DNA from: Sodiomyces alkalinus F11
Taxonomy: Eukaryota > Ascomycota > Sordariomycetes > Glomerellales > Plectosphaerellaceae
Assembly: GCF_003711515.1 (NCBI RefSeq)
Contig: NW_021167091.1
Span: 82,340 to 146,339, forward strand
DNA length: 64,000 nucleotides
Reading direction: 5' to 3'
Shown here: positions 22,580-34,600 of the stretch, piece by piece
Numbering within the stretch: position 1 is the first letter of the stretch
Layout: the number at the start of each line of letters is the position of its first letter
The notes under the pieces: model-generated
Told to the model about the DNA's origin: nothing
Database searches by the model: none
Seen by the model: only the letters and a program-made list of their open reading frames with translations
Program-made: the position numbers and the translations under genes

Positions 22580-25500
22580 TAAATAAAGGGCCTTATAGTT
22601 CGAAAGACATTCAGTTTATTTAATCTAACGTCGATAAACAGGCCCCGGCGTATGAGGCTATCCTAGAATAGGCTTTAGAGACTTTGGCTAATATAGTCCT
22701 TATTTAGGAACTAGCCTATATTTTAATACTAGAAGGGTCGTTTATTCGGAACCACCCTGCTTTCTATACCGTTATATCTATATCCTAAAGAACCCAGTTT
22801 TTCCCTATTAAGCCTAGGGTCCTTACTTATATAAGAAAAGGCTTTAGTATCGATTTTTCACACCGCGACGACCTTCTAGACGATATAGACGCGTAGATAA
22901 TAGAGGTTTATTATCTATAGACCTTTTATATTCTGCACGTCTATAATTAGATAGAATAGGACCCCGAAATGATAGGCTAAGGGCGGCCCCCTAGCCTTAA
23001 CCCTTTTACCGCTTCTACTTCCACTTGTTCTTCTTCCCCCTCCTTTTTAGGCTCTAGAAGCCGGCCCTGGATTAAGGATCGAGTGCTTTAGGGCCTACAG
23101 GTCCCTAAGCCTACCCTTATTATAGGGGACTTTAACAGAAACCACTAGTAGTGGAACGGAGCTGCTTCTAACTAAGCTTCTATTAGGGTCTAAGCTCTAG
23201 TAGACTAGTTAGGTAGCCTCGGAGCTACCTATTTAGTGGATTCTAAAGAAGTTAACCTTAATGGGGGGACCTTTTTTAGGTCTAATCTTCGTTAAGAGTC
23301 GGTTATAGACTTAGCCTTTTACACGCCCGGCTTCGATCGTCTCTATATCGATAAGTGGGAATATATCGAAAACACTACCTCTTTACACCGCGCTATCCTC
23401 CTTTTAGCTACTATTTTAGGCTTTAAAGGTTCTATAAATAGGTCTCTCCCGCCGGCCTATAACTATAAGCTAGCAGATTAGGACCTGTTTTCTAGTACCC
23501 TAAAGAGCCTAGAACCTAGCCTTAACCAGCAGCTTTAATAGGCTATTAACGCCTCGGACTAGGATTCTTTAGGCCGCTGTCTTTCGGATATTATTACCCT
23601 AGCGCTTAAGGCGTTAGTGCCTAAGTTACGGGTAGTAGAGCATTCGAAACCGTGGTGGACTGAAGAACTAAAAGCCCTACGAAAAGTAGCTAGTAGGGCC
23701 TTTAGGGTGTTTCGAAAGATAACTAAAAAGGGAGCCTCGGCTACCTAGTAAGCGTCTTTAAAAGCCTCCTAGAAAGAAGGACGGAACGCCTACTATAGAA
23801 TAGTAAAAATAGTACAAAACGACTACTAAGAGGCCTTCCTAGCGTACGCCGAAGGCCTTAAGAGTTTTAAAGTCTATAACTATATAAAGAGTGGTCTTAA
23901 CGCGAAAGTCCCACCGATTTACGCCTTTACGGATAAGTGTAATACCCTACTTTATACCCTTTTTCCCTCCTCTACTACTACCACTAACGCCCCTAAAGCC
24001 CCTATATTTATAGGCCCTTTAGGGGGCCTAGGCCCCTCTTACCCCTCTAACGGCCCCTAGAGCCTGACTAGATCGCGTAGTAAGGGCCTTAGAAGACTAT
24101 GGGAGTAGCCTAGCCTTTAGGCTACCGAACTATATTACGCCATATTCGGAATTACTAAGGGGAAGCCCTAGGGCCTAATAGGAATAGCCTATAGCCGATC
24201 CAGCAGGCCTATAAGGCTATCCCCGGGTCCTTTTCATAAGCCTATTTAGCCCTATTCATAGCAGGCCACTACCCTAATTACTAGAAAGAAGCCCTAGGGG
24301 TCGTTTTCCCGAAGCCGGGAAAGAAGGACTATTCTAATCCTGAGTCTTATAGAATTATAGCCTTTCTAAACTGCCTACGTAAAGCCCTTAAAAGGGTTAT
24401 AGCTACTAGGCTTAGCTTTATAGCTAATACCCGTGACGACCTCCTACACCCTAATTAAATAAGGGGTAGGAAATAATATTCTGCTATCGATATAGCCCTC
24501 CTTGTCCTCCACTATATCAAAAAATAGCGTAAATCACGTTAAAGTCCTATGATTTCTACGCTATTTCTAGATATTAAAGGAGCTTTTAATCACGTTACCC
24601 GCCCCTAACTACTCAGGACCCTTTAAGAACTCTAGCTTCCCTCGAACCTAGTTGAATAGGTAGCCTGTTTTACAGGAAGCAGACGAATCTAATTAGCCTT
24701 CGAGGGCTAGGTTTAGCAGCTTACCCCCCTCAATATAGGGGTTCTATAAGGCTCCCTAGTTTCTCCTATCCTCTTCTTGATTTATACTAGGAACGTTATA
24801 GCGGGACCGGATTTTACGGGTATTTAGCTATCCTATATCGACGATTTTCAGCTATCTATAGCGTCTACATTAACTAGGAAAAACTATAAAACCCTAGAAA
24901 AAGCCGTAGCCTTCGTTTTCGACGTAGTAAAAGTTAAATAAGTCCTCTTCGACTATAAACAAACAGAGCTTATTCACTTCTATCGAAGACGCTCTAAAGA
25001 AGACACTCTAGTTACTATAAGGGGGAATTTAGTTAAACCCACGCTAGGTGCTATTAGGTGGCTAGGGGTCTAGTTTAATCCTAAGCTATCCTTTAAACCC
25101 TGCGTCGAAAAACGTCTAAATTCAGCTTTAGGGGCCCTAAATAGGTTATATAGACTAGCCAGCTCCTAGAAAGGCCTATCCTTTAAGGCCTTACAATAGC
25201 TATATATAGCCTGAATCGCCTTATTAGCTGACTTTAGCTCGTAGCTTTAGTAGGACCCTATATCACCGAAAAAACACCTCGTAGACCGCCTAGAACGCCT
25301 ATAATACGGCGCTCTAGTCAGGGCCCTAGGTGCTTTTAGGGGGGCCCCTTTACGACCTCTAGAATCTAAAGCAGCAGTACTCCTAGCGGCGGGTGGATTA
25401 ACTAGGTCTAATAGGCTTTATATCTTTAGGACCTTAAAGTTTCTACCGAACTACCCTATTAAACGGTAGCTCCTAGGAGGAGAGAACCACCTCGCCCTTC

Positions 25501-26560
25501 TTTAAAACCTATAGCCTACTATATAGCTATATAGGCTAGGCCTAGAAATAGTGGCTTTAGTAGGTTAGTCTTAGGATATCAAGAGTCCTTCGGCTAGGTG
25601 GGAGGCCCCCTAGGCCTCGGAACCTATAGCGGACCTAAGACCCTTTTTCCCACTTAAGGACTAGTCTAAAGTAGACACGGACCCTGACCCTGGCCCTGGC
25701 CTAGATACCCTCGATCAGAAAATAGCCTACCTTAAAGCCCTCGCCAAAATACAATAAGGCCTAGAGGAATAGGCTGCTATTTTCTATACCGACGGCTCCC
25801 TAGGCTATTATACCAGGCCCTTCATAGGGCCTTCGTAGGCTATAGCCGCTATTATATAGTGGACTAATACCGGAAGGCCTTATAAAGCTTTGGGCTTTAA
25901 CCTAAGGGCCGCTGCCGAAGTCGCGGACGCTAAATTATACGCTACTCTTTAGGCCCTCTACGCTGCCCTTAAGTAGACGCCAAGGCCCCTAGAAGGCTAT
26001 AGTGTTAGCAATTTATAGGCGGCTATTCACAAGCTTTAGTATACTTCCTAGTAGGCTATAAAAGCTAAAGCCCTTATCTTACGCCTTAACTAGCTAGGCA
26101 CTTCGGTTTCTATCTAGTAATGCCCCTCGCACGTAGGGATAAAGGGTAACAAACTAGCGGATAAAGTGGCTAAAGGGGCGTTAAACCCTGAAAAAGCTAC
26201 GAAATTTAGTAGCTTAGTTACCCTTAGCCACCTAAAACGCCGGGTAAACCAAGCCTTATTCAAGACTAAAAGACCCTATAGAATAACGAAGAGGAGGAAG
26301 AAAGAAAAGGTAAATTGGTTCGACGAGGCCGCTTTTATAGGCGACTAGTCCGCGATAACCTCCGCTTCTCCCGAAAACCACTACTAATATAAGGCCTTAG
26401 GTGGGTAAACCCGGCTTTTATATAGTTAAAAACCGGCTTTAGATACCTAAAAACCCACTAAAAAAGGCCTAAAACTACGCTAATAACGGCTATTCCTGTC
26501 CCGGCTCCCCTATACAGGATATAGCATACCTTATTCTCTCCTGCCCTTTTTATAAAAACG
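22580..26560 (+). pseudogene. ORF2 of LINE1-C (endonuclease, RT, RNase H)
   Basis: Domains in order: AP-type endonuclease from about 22,600, with I-G-D-F-N-R-N-H at 23,121-23,146; reverse transcriptase with P-K-P-G-K-K-D-Y and S-Y-R-I-I-A-F-L-N near 24,312-24,370 and an intact active site S-Y-I-D-D-F near 24,832; RNase H with F-Y-T-D-G-S near 25,781 and the late motif A-D-K-V-A-K-G near 26,157. A 60-codon open piece (26,166-26,348) is the end of RNase H in frame. TAG/TAA stops inactivate the frame, although the catalytic boxes survive. RNase H inside a fungal LINE pol is typical of the Tad1 clade. Confidence 0.8.
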
Positions 26561-26790
26561 AACGAAATGTCGAACAGACTATAGTCTTTTCGGTTATGTA
26601 ATGGGCCGGATTGCTAAGAGTATAATCCGGGTGGACGCTTACAGAATCTGCACTATATAAAATACGGTAGCAGCGTTTCCCTGACGGTCTAACACAGTTA
26701 TAATTATACATAATTGCTATAATTACTTTTGACCTATTTTAGAGCGATTGTAACTACGCTTTATCTAATAATTAAGAGTCTTACTTACTA
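26561..26790. other. junction of LINE1-C and Copia-2, possible LTR remnant
   Basis: This 230-bp stretch keeps more CA and TG than its surroundings. It contains a TGTCGAACAGAC block at 26,569 and TCTAACA at 26,688-26,694, which could be the ends of a short LTR, plus a CTATATAAAATA box near 26,650. No second copy exists in the window to confirm an LTR, and part of it may be the LINE1-C 3' end. Confidence 0.25.
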
Positions 26791-29700
26791 AGTGAATTAC
26801 CTACCTTTTTTACCTCTACTATTACTACCGATTTAAGAAGCTATCTAGCTACGCCGATATAGCGTGTTAATCTATAAATAACTATTAAAATATCGGAATA
26901 CCAGCCTATTACCTATAAAACCTATCGCGATTAGGAGCTCTAGCATAGCCATTACGAAGCTACGGCCGTTAATAATAAAGTCTAGGAATATCGACGCCCT
27001 GATAATCCTGTTCCCCCTCCTTAAAAGCCTCTTATACCTGCCTACGGTGAATTTTAAGCGTTAAACGTAGTTATCTAAGTAGCCGCCACGCCTACACAGC
27101 TTATAGATCTAATAGCCGGCGGTTAGCGCGCCTATGAATCTACGATATAGTGCTAGAAGATATAAAGGGATAACTACGATAACTACGCTAAAGGTATTAA
27201 CGCCGTATTAAAGTAGTAGACCAGTACTATCGATAAAAACCGTAAGCTACTCTTACGTAACGCCACGCCTTAAGGGGTGGATAAAGCTATTTAATACGAT
27301 ACCGCTTGTTATATAGCTACGCGCCGCGTGGATATCTATAAAGAGTATAATAACCACGTCTATACTACTCCGAATAGCCTTAAAAAGCTATAGGAGTACT
27401 TAGTAAGATAGCAGGAGCTATTAAAATACCTCGAGGAGGTTAAATTAACGCCCGTAACGTATATTTAGGTGGCAGACTTCTTTAAAGGTATCCGTGGTAT
27501 CGCTAGCCGCGACTAGACTAAGGCCGAGGGACGCCTCCTGGATAAGGACGTAGTCTAACCCGAGGATCGTTATACCCTTAGATAATAATATATTAAGACT
27601 AGACTTAAAGACTAAGGAAAGCGTGGTAACTATCACGCTATAGTATTTCCAGTATTATATACTAGAAGCGAAAAGGGTAAAAATACCTTAGAGACCACGG
27701 CTAAGCCTAAAAGGAAGGGCGGCCGTAGGAAGAATAAAGCTAAGAATCCTAATACCTCGGTATCTATAGCTATACCTTCTACTACTTTAACTAACCGCTT
27801 TTCTTCTAAAAGATATTAATCTACTCTCTGGCGAGGGGAACCCTGCCCTGTATATGCTACGCCTGGTTATAATATTAACGCCTACTATTACCTATTCCCG
27901 GAAATAGTAATAAACGGTTAGATTACTTACGATAGCACTAAAATAACCGTTTAACGGATCCTTAAATACGACCCTGCGATACGCGCGGAAGTAGAAGAAC
28001 TATAAGTCGTACAGAAGGTGAAGAAGGATACGAGCTGAGACTCTATACCGCTTAAAGAGGCGTGACTTAACTATAGCAGCGTCCGTGGCGGCGTCTTTTA
28101 CGCCGCTACCTTTACGGCTAGCACTACTACTAGCTACCCTCTTCGGGTATCTACTATCCCTAATTCCGGTACCATTATTTATATATTTAACGATTTTTCC
28201 TGTTTTTCTAATTTTATACTCGCGATATAGGGAGACTACGTAGTCGCTAGTAGTTCGTCCCTGCCTATTAAAGGTTACGGTAATATAACCGTGAGATTAA
28301 ACGGACTAATAGGAGGCCTCGATTTCAGGCTCTTAAACGTTATATACTACGCAGACTTTACTTATAATTTAATCTTAAACTAACGGTTACGATTACGAGG
28401 ATACTAGTAGGATTAAAAGCTACTAAATAACTGCCTTCGATATACTAATAGATCTATGTTATACTAGCTAAGTTACCACTTCGATTAAACCGTGGTTAAA
28501 TACGTGCCCTCCTCTAACTAATCTACGGCTACTGTTCTAGGCTTTTTTTTCTTCCACCCGATAAGGCGTCTATAAATTAACGATACGTTATTTAAGCACT
28601 ACGGAGGGTATCTTATAGTATCTACGACCAGGACACGCTAGTTCTAAGCCTCTTAGACACCTAGAAGAGTATACACAGGGGGTTAAGATTAAGTGACTAA
28701 TAATAATCGACTATAAAGCCTATAAGCTTATAAAGATAAAACGGTATATTAGCAGGCGCCCTTATACTATACCTGCCTACGTAGGGGAGCGGTGGGCGAT
28801 TAACTTCACGGATTTTAACCGAATAGCCGACAGGGACTTAAGGTTTATATTTTTCACCGACCGTTATAATAGTTTTACGGCCACCTACGTTATAAAGAGT
28901 AAGCTAGTAATGGATATCCTCGTAATACTTAATAAATTCCTCGCCTAGGTAGACCGTTAATTAGGCTATAAAGTGCGCGTTTTTGAGGCTAATAACGAGC
29001 TAACTTAATCTAACGATATTACCCTCTTCCTACGCGAGGAGGGTATCCTTTTAGAGGTATTTACTGCCGACACTTAAGAGCAGAACGGGGGTGCTGAACG
29101 CGCTGCTACCGTAGTGATTTCGAAAGGTCGTGCGATAAATATCCATATAAAACTGCCGCCGTTTATATAGCCTAAGGCTATTCCCACGGCTATGTACGTC
29201 TATAACCGTATGCCATAAAGGCAGTATAATAAGGAGTGGAAAACGCTATATAAGGTCCTCTTTAAAAGGAAGCCGATTTTATTATATCTTCGAGCCTACG
29301 ATTATAAAGCTTACATGATAACTAAGCACGCCTAAAGGGACACTAATAAACTATTAAATTATATCGCTCCCCGTGCCTATATCGGCTATCTTATCGGCTA
29401 CGACTCTACTACTATCTTCCGTATCTAGGTGCCTAGCCTACGCTACTATAACCGCGTTATTCGAACACGCGATATAGATTTTAACAAACGCGCCTTCTTT
29501 AACGGCGATATTACCACCTTTAAGGATAACCTTCGTTAATTAACCGAGGAGTAACTAGAAGACCTGATTAGTTAGATTAAGTAGGAGAGGGCTAGAGATT
29601 TATAGCCGTTTACGGACGTATAAGCTAAGGACCCCGCTTTTTATATAACTGCTTATCTTAAACTTAACCCTTTACCGGGGCTAGTTCCCCCTGGATTCCC

Positions 29701-30460
29701 TTCCTCGACGGCGTTATTACTGTTAAGGTGATAGTCCGTAATACCCGGCCGTGAGGGGGTGGAAGAGGCAATCTTAAGTCTAGGAGGATAAGATTTAGGT
29801 TATAAACCGGGTGATTTAGCTAGTATAACGCTTAATCCCCGTCTATAGTAGTCTATAAATCCATAGCTTTCTACTCCACCGATAACTCCGTTATCGGTTA
29901 TAGCGTTAATAGTAGTCGTGATCTTAGGTAATCGTCGTGAAGTACCTACGGCTATAGGCTTCCTCGTGGATAAAGGAACACGATACCGCGATATCCCTAT
30001 AGCGACGGCTATAGGGCTCCTTATAGACAAAGGAGCGCGCCCTAACCGGTAAGGCGATAGCTAGAAAAGAGACTATTAGGTAGTAGTATTTAACGCTGGC
30101 TATTACGCCCCGGATATATATATATATTAAATAGGACTCTGCTAACTAAATTATAGTTAAAAAGGTCCACGCCTATAGCGCTATAGCGATATTTAACGAT
30201 ACCCTACGAATCTATAGCCCCGGCGGTAACTACCGGAAGTATAACTCGGGAGGCTATATCAGGAAATATAACCCCAACGGTTACTCCGGCGGGCGCTCTG
30301 GCGGTTACCCCGACGGCTATAAAGATCCACCATAAAGACCTTACTCCTCCTCCGAAAAACCCTCGCGATATACCCTCGCACCCTTACGGCCACCTATTCT
30401 GATAGGTATAAGAAGACTACTTACGGAGCTATAAGGAGATAGGGTTATAGATACGGGTAC
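26791..30460 (+). pseudogene. Copia-2 gag-integrase region and linker
   Basis: Decayed copia polyprotein frame. Gag lies at about 26,880-27,800 and ends in a basic K-P-K-R-K-G-G-R-R-K-N-K stretch. A protease/pre-integrase region follows at about 27,900-28,750. The integrase core has the W-A-I-N-F-T-D-F and F-T-D-R-Y-N-S segments near 28,790-28,870, and E-Q-N-G-G-A-E-R-A at 29,078-29,103. The G-Y-D-S-T-T-I-F-R-I motif typical of copia after integrase is at 29,398-29,427. From 29,650 a linker has a duplicated motif (A-I-G-F-L-V-D-K-G / A-I-G-L-L-I-D-K-G, 29,950-30,030). Stops are mostly TAG/TAA. Its LTRs were not identified. Confidence 0.7.
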
Positions 30461-31690
30461 CGGCGTTTATAGTAGATAGATATTAGGTTCTTAATTCGAT
30501 ATACATAATAATATATAAATTCGATAAGTATAGATTTCTATATAAATATATGGGAAGGCTTATAATACGAGGAGATTAGTAACATTAATCCTCCCTTAAG
30601 GAGATATACGTAATAATACTAACCGGATAGTTATTCCGCGCGTTAATAGCTAGTGCTACCCGATTTAACCTTATATTATTATAATTCGATATTATAAACG
30701 TGTTTATATATGCGCCCCTCCACCACTATATCTTTATATACCCGCCGCTAGGACTTTTAGCCCCGGGGAGCCGTTTATACCTAAAAAAGGCGTTATAGGA
30801 GTCTCTATTACTTTAGTAAAAGTACTTTTCGGCTATCCTATCAGCGGACGGTTTTTAGATAGTGCCGTAGGAATCGTGTTATTTTCTATATCGCGGTTTA
30901 ATCCTGTTTTTCTACGTTAACGATATTAGTATTACTTATAAGGAATAATATAAGGTATAGGTAGAGTAGACTATTACTAACCTATAACGCTACTAGAACC
31001 TATAAGGTAGCGATCCTCTATAACAGTTCCTTAGTATTAAGGCTATAGAGCTACTGCCCTATTCAGGGACCTCGACTAACATTGAAAGCTATTAACGGAA
31101 GATAGGATCTATACTATACGGAGTAGTGATATCGCGGCTAGATATCGCTTTTATAATATTAAGGCTATACCGTTTTAACGTTAGTCTAGGGTCTATATAC
31201 TATAAGGCCGCCGATTATCTAATCCTCCATCTAATTAATAGCTAATCGTTTATATTAGAATTAGGGGCTAGCGATATTATCGAAATCTACACTAATACCT
31301 TATTCGCCGATAATACCCTTAATCGTAAGAGTAGTTAAGGGTACATAATACGCTTATTTAGTAGTATAATCGTGTAGCGCGCTAATAAGCAGGATACGGT
31401 CACGATATTAATAACGGAAGCAGAGCTATTATCGTTAGTATAAGGTATAAGAGAGGGTATCTTTATATAACGCCTATTACTTAGTATAGGAGTAGAATTT
31501 AACGATCCGTAGTTAAGGATCCTATACGATAATAACTCAACGATTTGATTAGTTAATTAAGAGATTAGTATATTAATAATACGCCTCCGCTATATCGATA
31601 TCCACGGCTATTAGTTATATTAAGTAAAGGAATAAGGGTAAATACTCATAACGTATATTACGAGCGCGGAAACAGTAGTGGACGGATTAA
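30461..31690 (+). pseudogene. Copia-2 reverse transcriptase-RNase H
   Basis: Continues the Copia-2 frame. RT motifs include P-P-L-G and L-Y-L-K-K-A-L near 30,745-30,800, then F-F-Y-V-N-D-I at 30,908-30,928. The last is the YVDD active site with Asp changed to Asn. RNase H carries T-E-A-E-L-L-S-L-V near 31,415 and Y-D-N-N-S-T near 31,530. The frame runs to V-V-D-G-L at 31,690, where LINE2-b interrupts it. The final residues (..K-R-R-F-K-P-I-G-L, stop) resume at 38,318-38,372. Confidence 0.75.
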
Positions 31691-34600
31691 TTATTATTAT
31701 TAATCTTACTCCGCTATCCTACCTAATCTACAGAAGCCTTCCTAGGCTACGCGGTCCTTCTCTGGTGGCTATAGAGGGGAAAACCCGGGTAAAACCCGGG
31801 GAAAACCTTTATATACTTCTTTAGGTGGAGAGGTGCTGCTACGGGGCCGATATAGCCCGGGTTCTTCCCCGTTATATATCTAAATCTTACCTCTAGGCCA
31901 ATAGCTAACAGGAAGTAAAGTAGGCTAGTAGTTAGGTAAGTTAGTCTAAGCTAATCTCTATCGGTAGAGCGGGGGGCTAAGGGGCGCTACCGCGCTCCCG
32001 CTATACGGCGGCTACGGCTCTTTAGCCTTAGTCTCCCTGCGTCCTTTAAGGATTATGCCTTTTATGCCTTCTATTTAGTTAATAAAGAGAGTAAGGGGGG
32101 TAGGCGCCTTCTACCTCCCCTAGGTAGGTTCCTGCTATATCCGGCGGCAGGTAGGGGGGATAAGGCTCTACCCTGTTATAAGAATTAGATAGTTAATATT
32201 CCCGGAGGCCTTTATACCTTAATCCTCCCTCTTCCTCCTATAACGCTAACGATTTTCGTTATAGATTTCCTCCCGATCTATTCCCGCTTATAGTCCCGTA
32301 GGTTTATCGTTACCGCTTATATTAACTAATAAACCCCTCTAGGATTCTTATCGTTTTCCTATTATAGTTTTACTATAAGTGTCTCGCGGGTAGCGTCGTG
32401 GTAGCGTAGTGGTATAGGGTTAACTAGATAGTATAGTAACGATCTATATATATATATAAGTAATTAGTAGTAGCAGCTTAATATAAGTTCTCTTCGTAGC
32501 ATAGTAATACCTTTACGGTAGCGTGCTAATAGTCGTAGATATCTTCTCCTAATAATAACGCTAATACTAATAATAATCGTAACCGTTATAAAAAGGGCTT
32601 AATCCGTGTTATACTATATATAAACCCCGGGGGTATTAAGGCGGTGCCGTAGTGGCTAACTTAGGGTAGTTATATTCGTTATAGTAAGCGCTTAGGTATA
32701 TACCTAGACGATATAGAGGCCTGCTCTAATACTATAAGAACTAGTATAGCCTATTTTTAGTATACTAATAGCCGGTTTCTATATAAGGATATAAGTCGTA
32801 TTAGTGCCGCTATAGTGTCGCGGGTATACCGTAGTAGTGTATCCTAATCGTCGTAATAGGTCCCCTCCACTACTAAAAAATAGTAATAGCGTCTTATAGA
32901 TCTTTATCACGCCTATATAGCGGTAAAGACCGCTAGTAGTAACGGTATCGCTATTATAAGCGTCCCCTTTCGGTGCTATAGTAGTCCCCTGCTAATAAGG
33001 TTTAGACTAAGGAGCGCCTAAGGACAGCGTCCTAGTCTTTTAGCCGGGCCCTAAACCGAGCGTTACTTTCTGGCTATAGCCGCGGCGGTACCGTGTTAGC
33101 AGAGGTATAGGAGTTATCTCGCTAGATAAGGCGTTCAGAGGGTAAGATAGACCTAATTTTAGAATACTTTATAGCTAGCCTCCTTTCGGCCCCGTTATGG
33201 CCCCTAGCGGTAATGATTAGCTAACTAGTCCTTATAGGACCTTAAGTATATTAAGAGTGGTGTTAGCGTTACTAAGGGCGATAAAGATAATTATAATTAG
33301 TAGCGCCCTATTAATGCCGAGCTAATAACGCCGGGGTCCTGGCTTATAGGACCCCTATTAATAATCTACCGGTTCGCTATACCGTTCTATCCCCGCTCCG
33401 GTCTTACTTCGGTATTATCTTTATTTTCGTAGGCCTTTATAACTTTAAGGGTAAGGCGAAAGTCCTTAAGCCTTTTCCGTTATAGGAATTACTTAGCTAT
33501 CGGTCCGGCTTTAGTATTATAGTTTAGTATATCGTATAGATCTCCTTTAGTAGTGAGTAGTCTCCTTATAGCGCCGAAGAGCTCTTTACGCTTTTCCTCG
33601 GCTATATCCTAGTATTAGAGTACTATATACTCCGTTATTTTTACCCCCCCGTTACCGTAGGGGCACTTTATTATCGGAAATCCCGGCACCCTCGCTTTTA
33701 CTAAGAAGGCTTATAGGCCTAGCTTTTTTAATCTAATTTAGGTAAGTGCGGCACTTTATAGCTTTAGGAGTCCTTTATATTTCCGGAGGGAGTATTATAT
33801 TAGGGGGCAGCTCGGTACCGCTACGGTATAGGTATAGGGCCTTAGTGTCTCCGCCTAGGTTTAACCCTATTCCCTTATAAGGGCTTTCCTCGGGGCCTTG
33901 TTTCCGGCCTAGGTTATTAGGGCGTTAAGTTAGGTTATCCACGCGAGGGCCGTATGGGTCCTATAATACCGATTCGGTGCGGCTAAAGCTCTCGCTACGG
34001 CGTATACTCTAGCTAATATTTTATTTTCGGTTCTCTCCTTTTATATCCGGCGGACCTTCCGGGTACTTAGGCTAAAGAGGTATAGGTTAAGGGGGGGGAT
34101 AAAGGTCTTTTTTTCGAGGACCCTAACCGGCGTGGCTTTATAGGCTCCGGCTATTAACCGGAGACACCGGTTCTATACCGTTATAAGTGCCGTTACGGGG
34201 CCGTGTCGGGGGCCGGCCCCTATCTTATAGACGGTCAAGGCGTAATAGGCGATTACTAATCGTATTACTACGTGGTATAGTCTTTTTACGTCTATAAAGC
34301 TATACCCCTACGCTACCGCACTAAGCCTTAAAAGGGTATATATTTAGGTAGCTAATCGGCTTTTTACCTTTTTAGTGTTTTATTAGAAGTCGAGCTTCCT
34401 ATTAAGCTAAACGCCTAGGAGCCTTATCGCCTCCGCCGCCAGCACCGAAGTAGCGCTAAGGGGAAGGGGAGTAGGTAAGGGTTAGCGTGACTTCGTGAAA
34501 GGGATATAGATATACTTAGCTAGTTCGAATTATAGTCCGCTCGTTATCTCCTAGTTTAGGTATATCCGCTACACGGCGGCGAGGCGGTACCGCGTTTATA

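Larger units (their letters stand above)
20744..26560 (+). mobile_element. LINE1-C: near full-length Tad-like LINE inserted in Copia-1
   Basis: Plus-strand copy of LINE family 1 with 5' leader, ORF1 (ATG 20,884), ORF2 with AP endonuclease, RT, RNase H and a C-terminal tail. Its 5' end sits in the Copia-1 GAG-pre-integrase codons. The 5' boundary is set by similarity to LINE1-A and -B, which share GGACCTAYGTTTTAC. The 3' end is less certain: no A-rich or microsatellite tail is seen before Copia-2 sequence begins, so 26,560 is an estimate. It is the only copy here with all LINE1 domains. Confidence 0.75.

Noticed and set aside
26569..26694. Possible 126-bp LTR of Copia-2
   Set aside because: Ends look LTR-like (TGTCGAAC ... 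TCTAACA), but there is no second copy and no target duplication, so it is noted only as a possibility.
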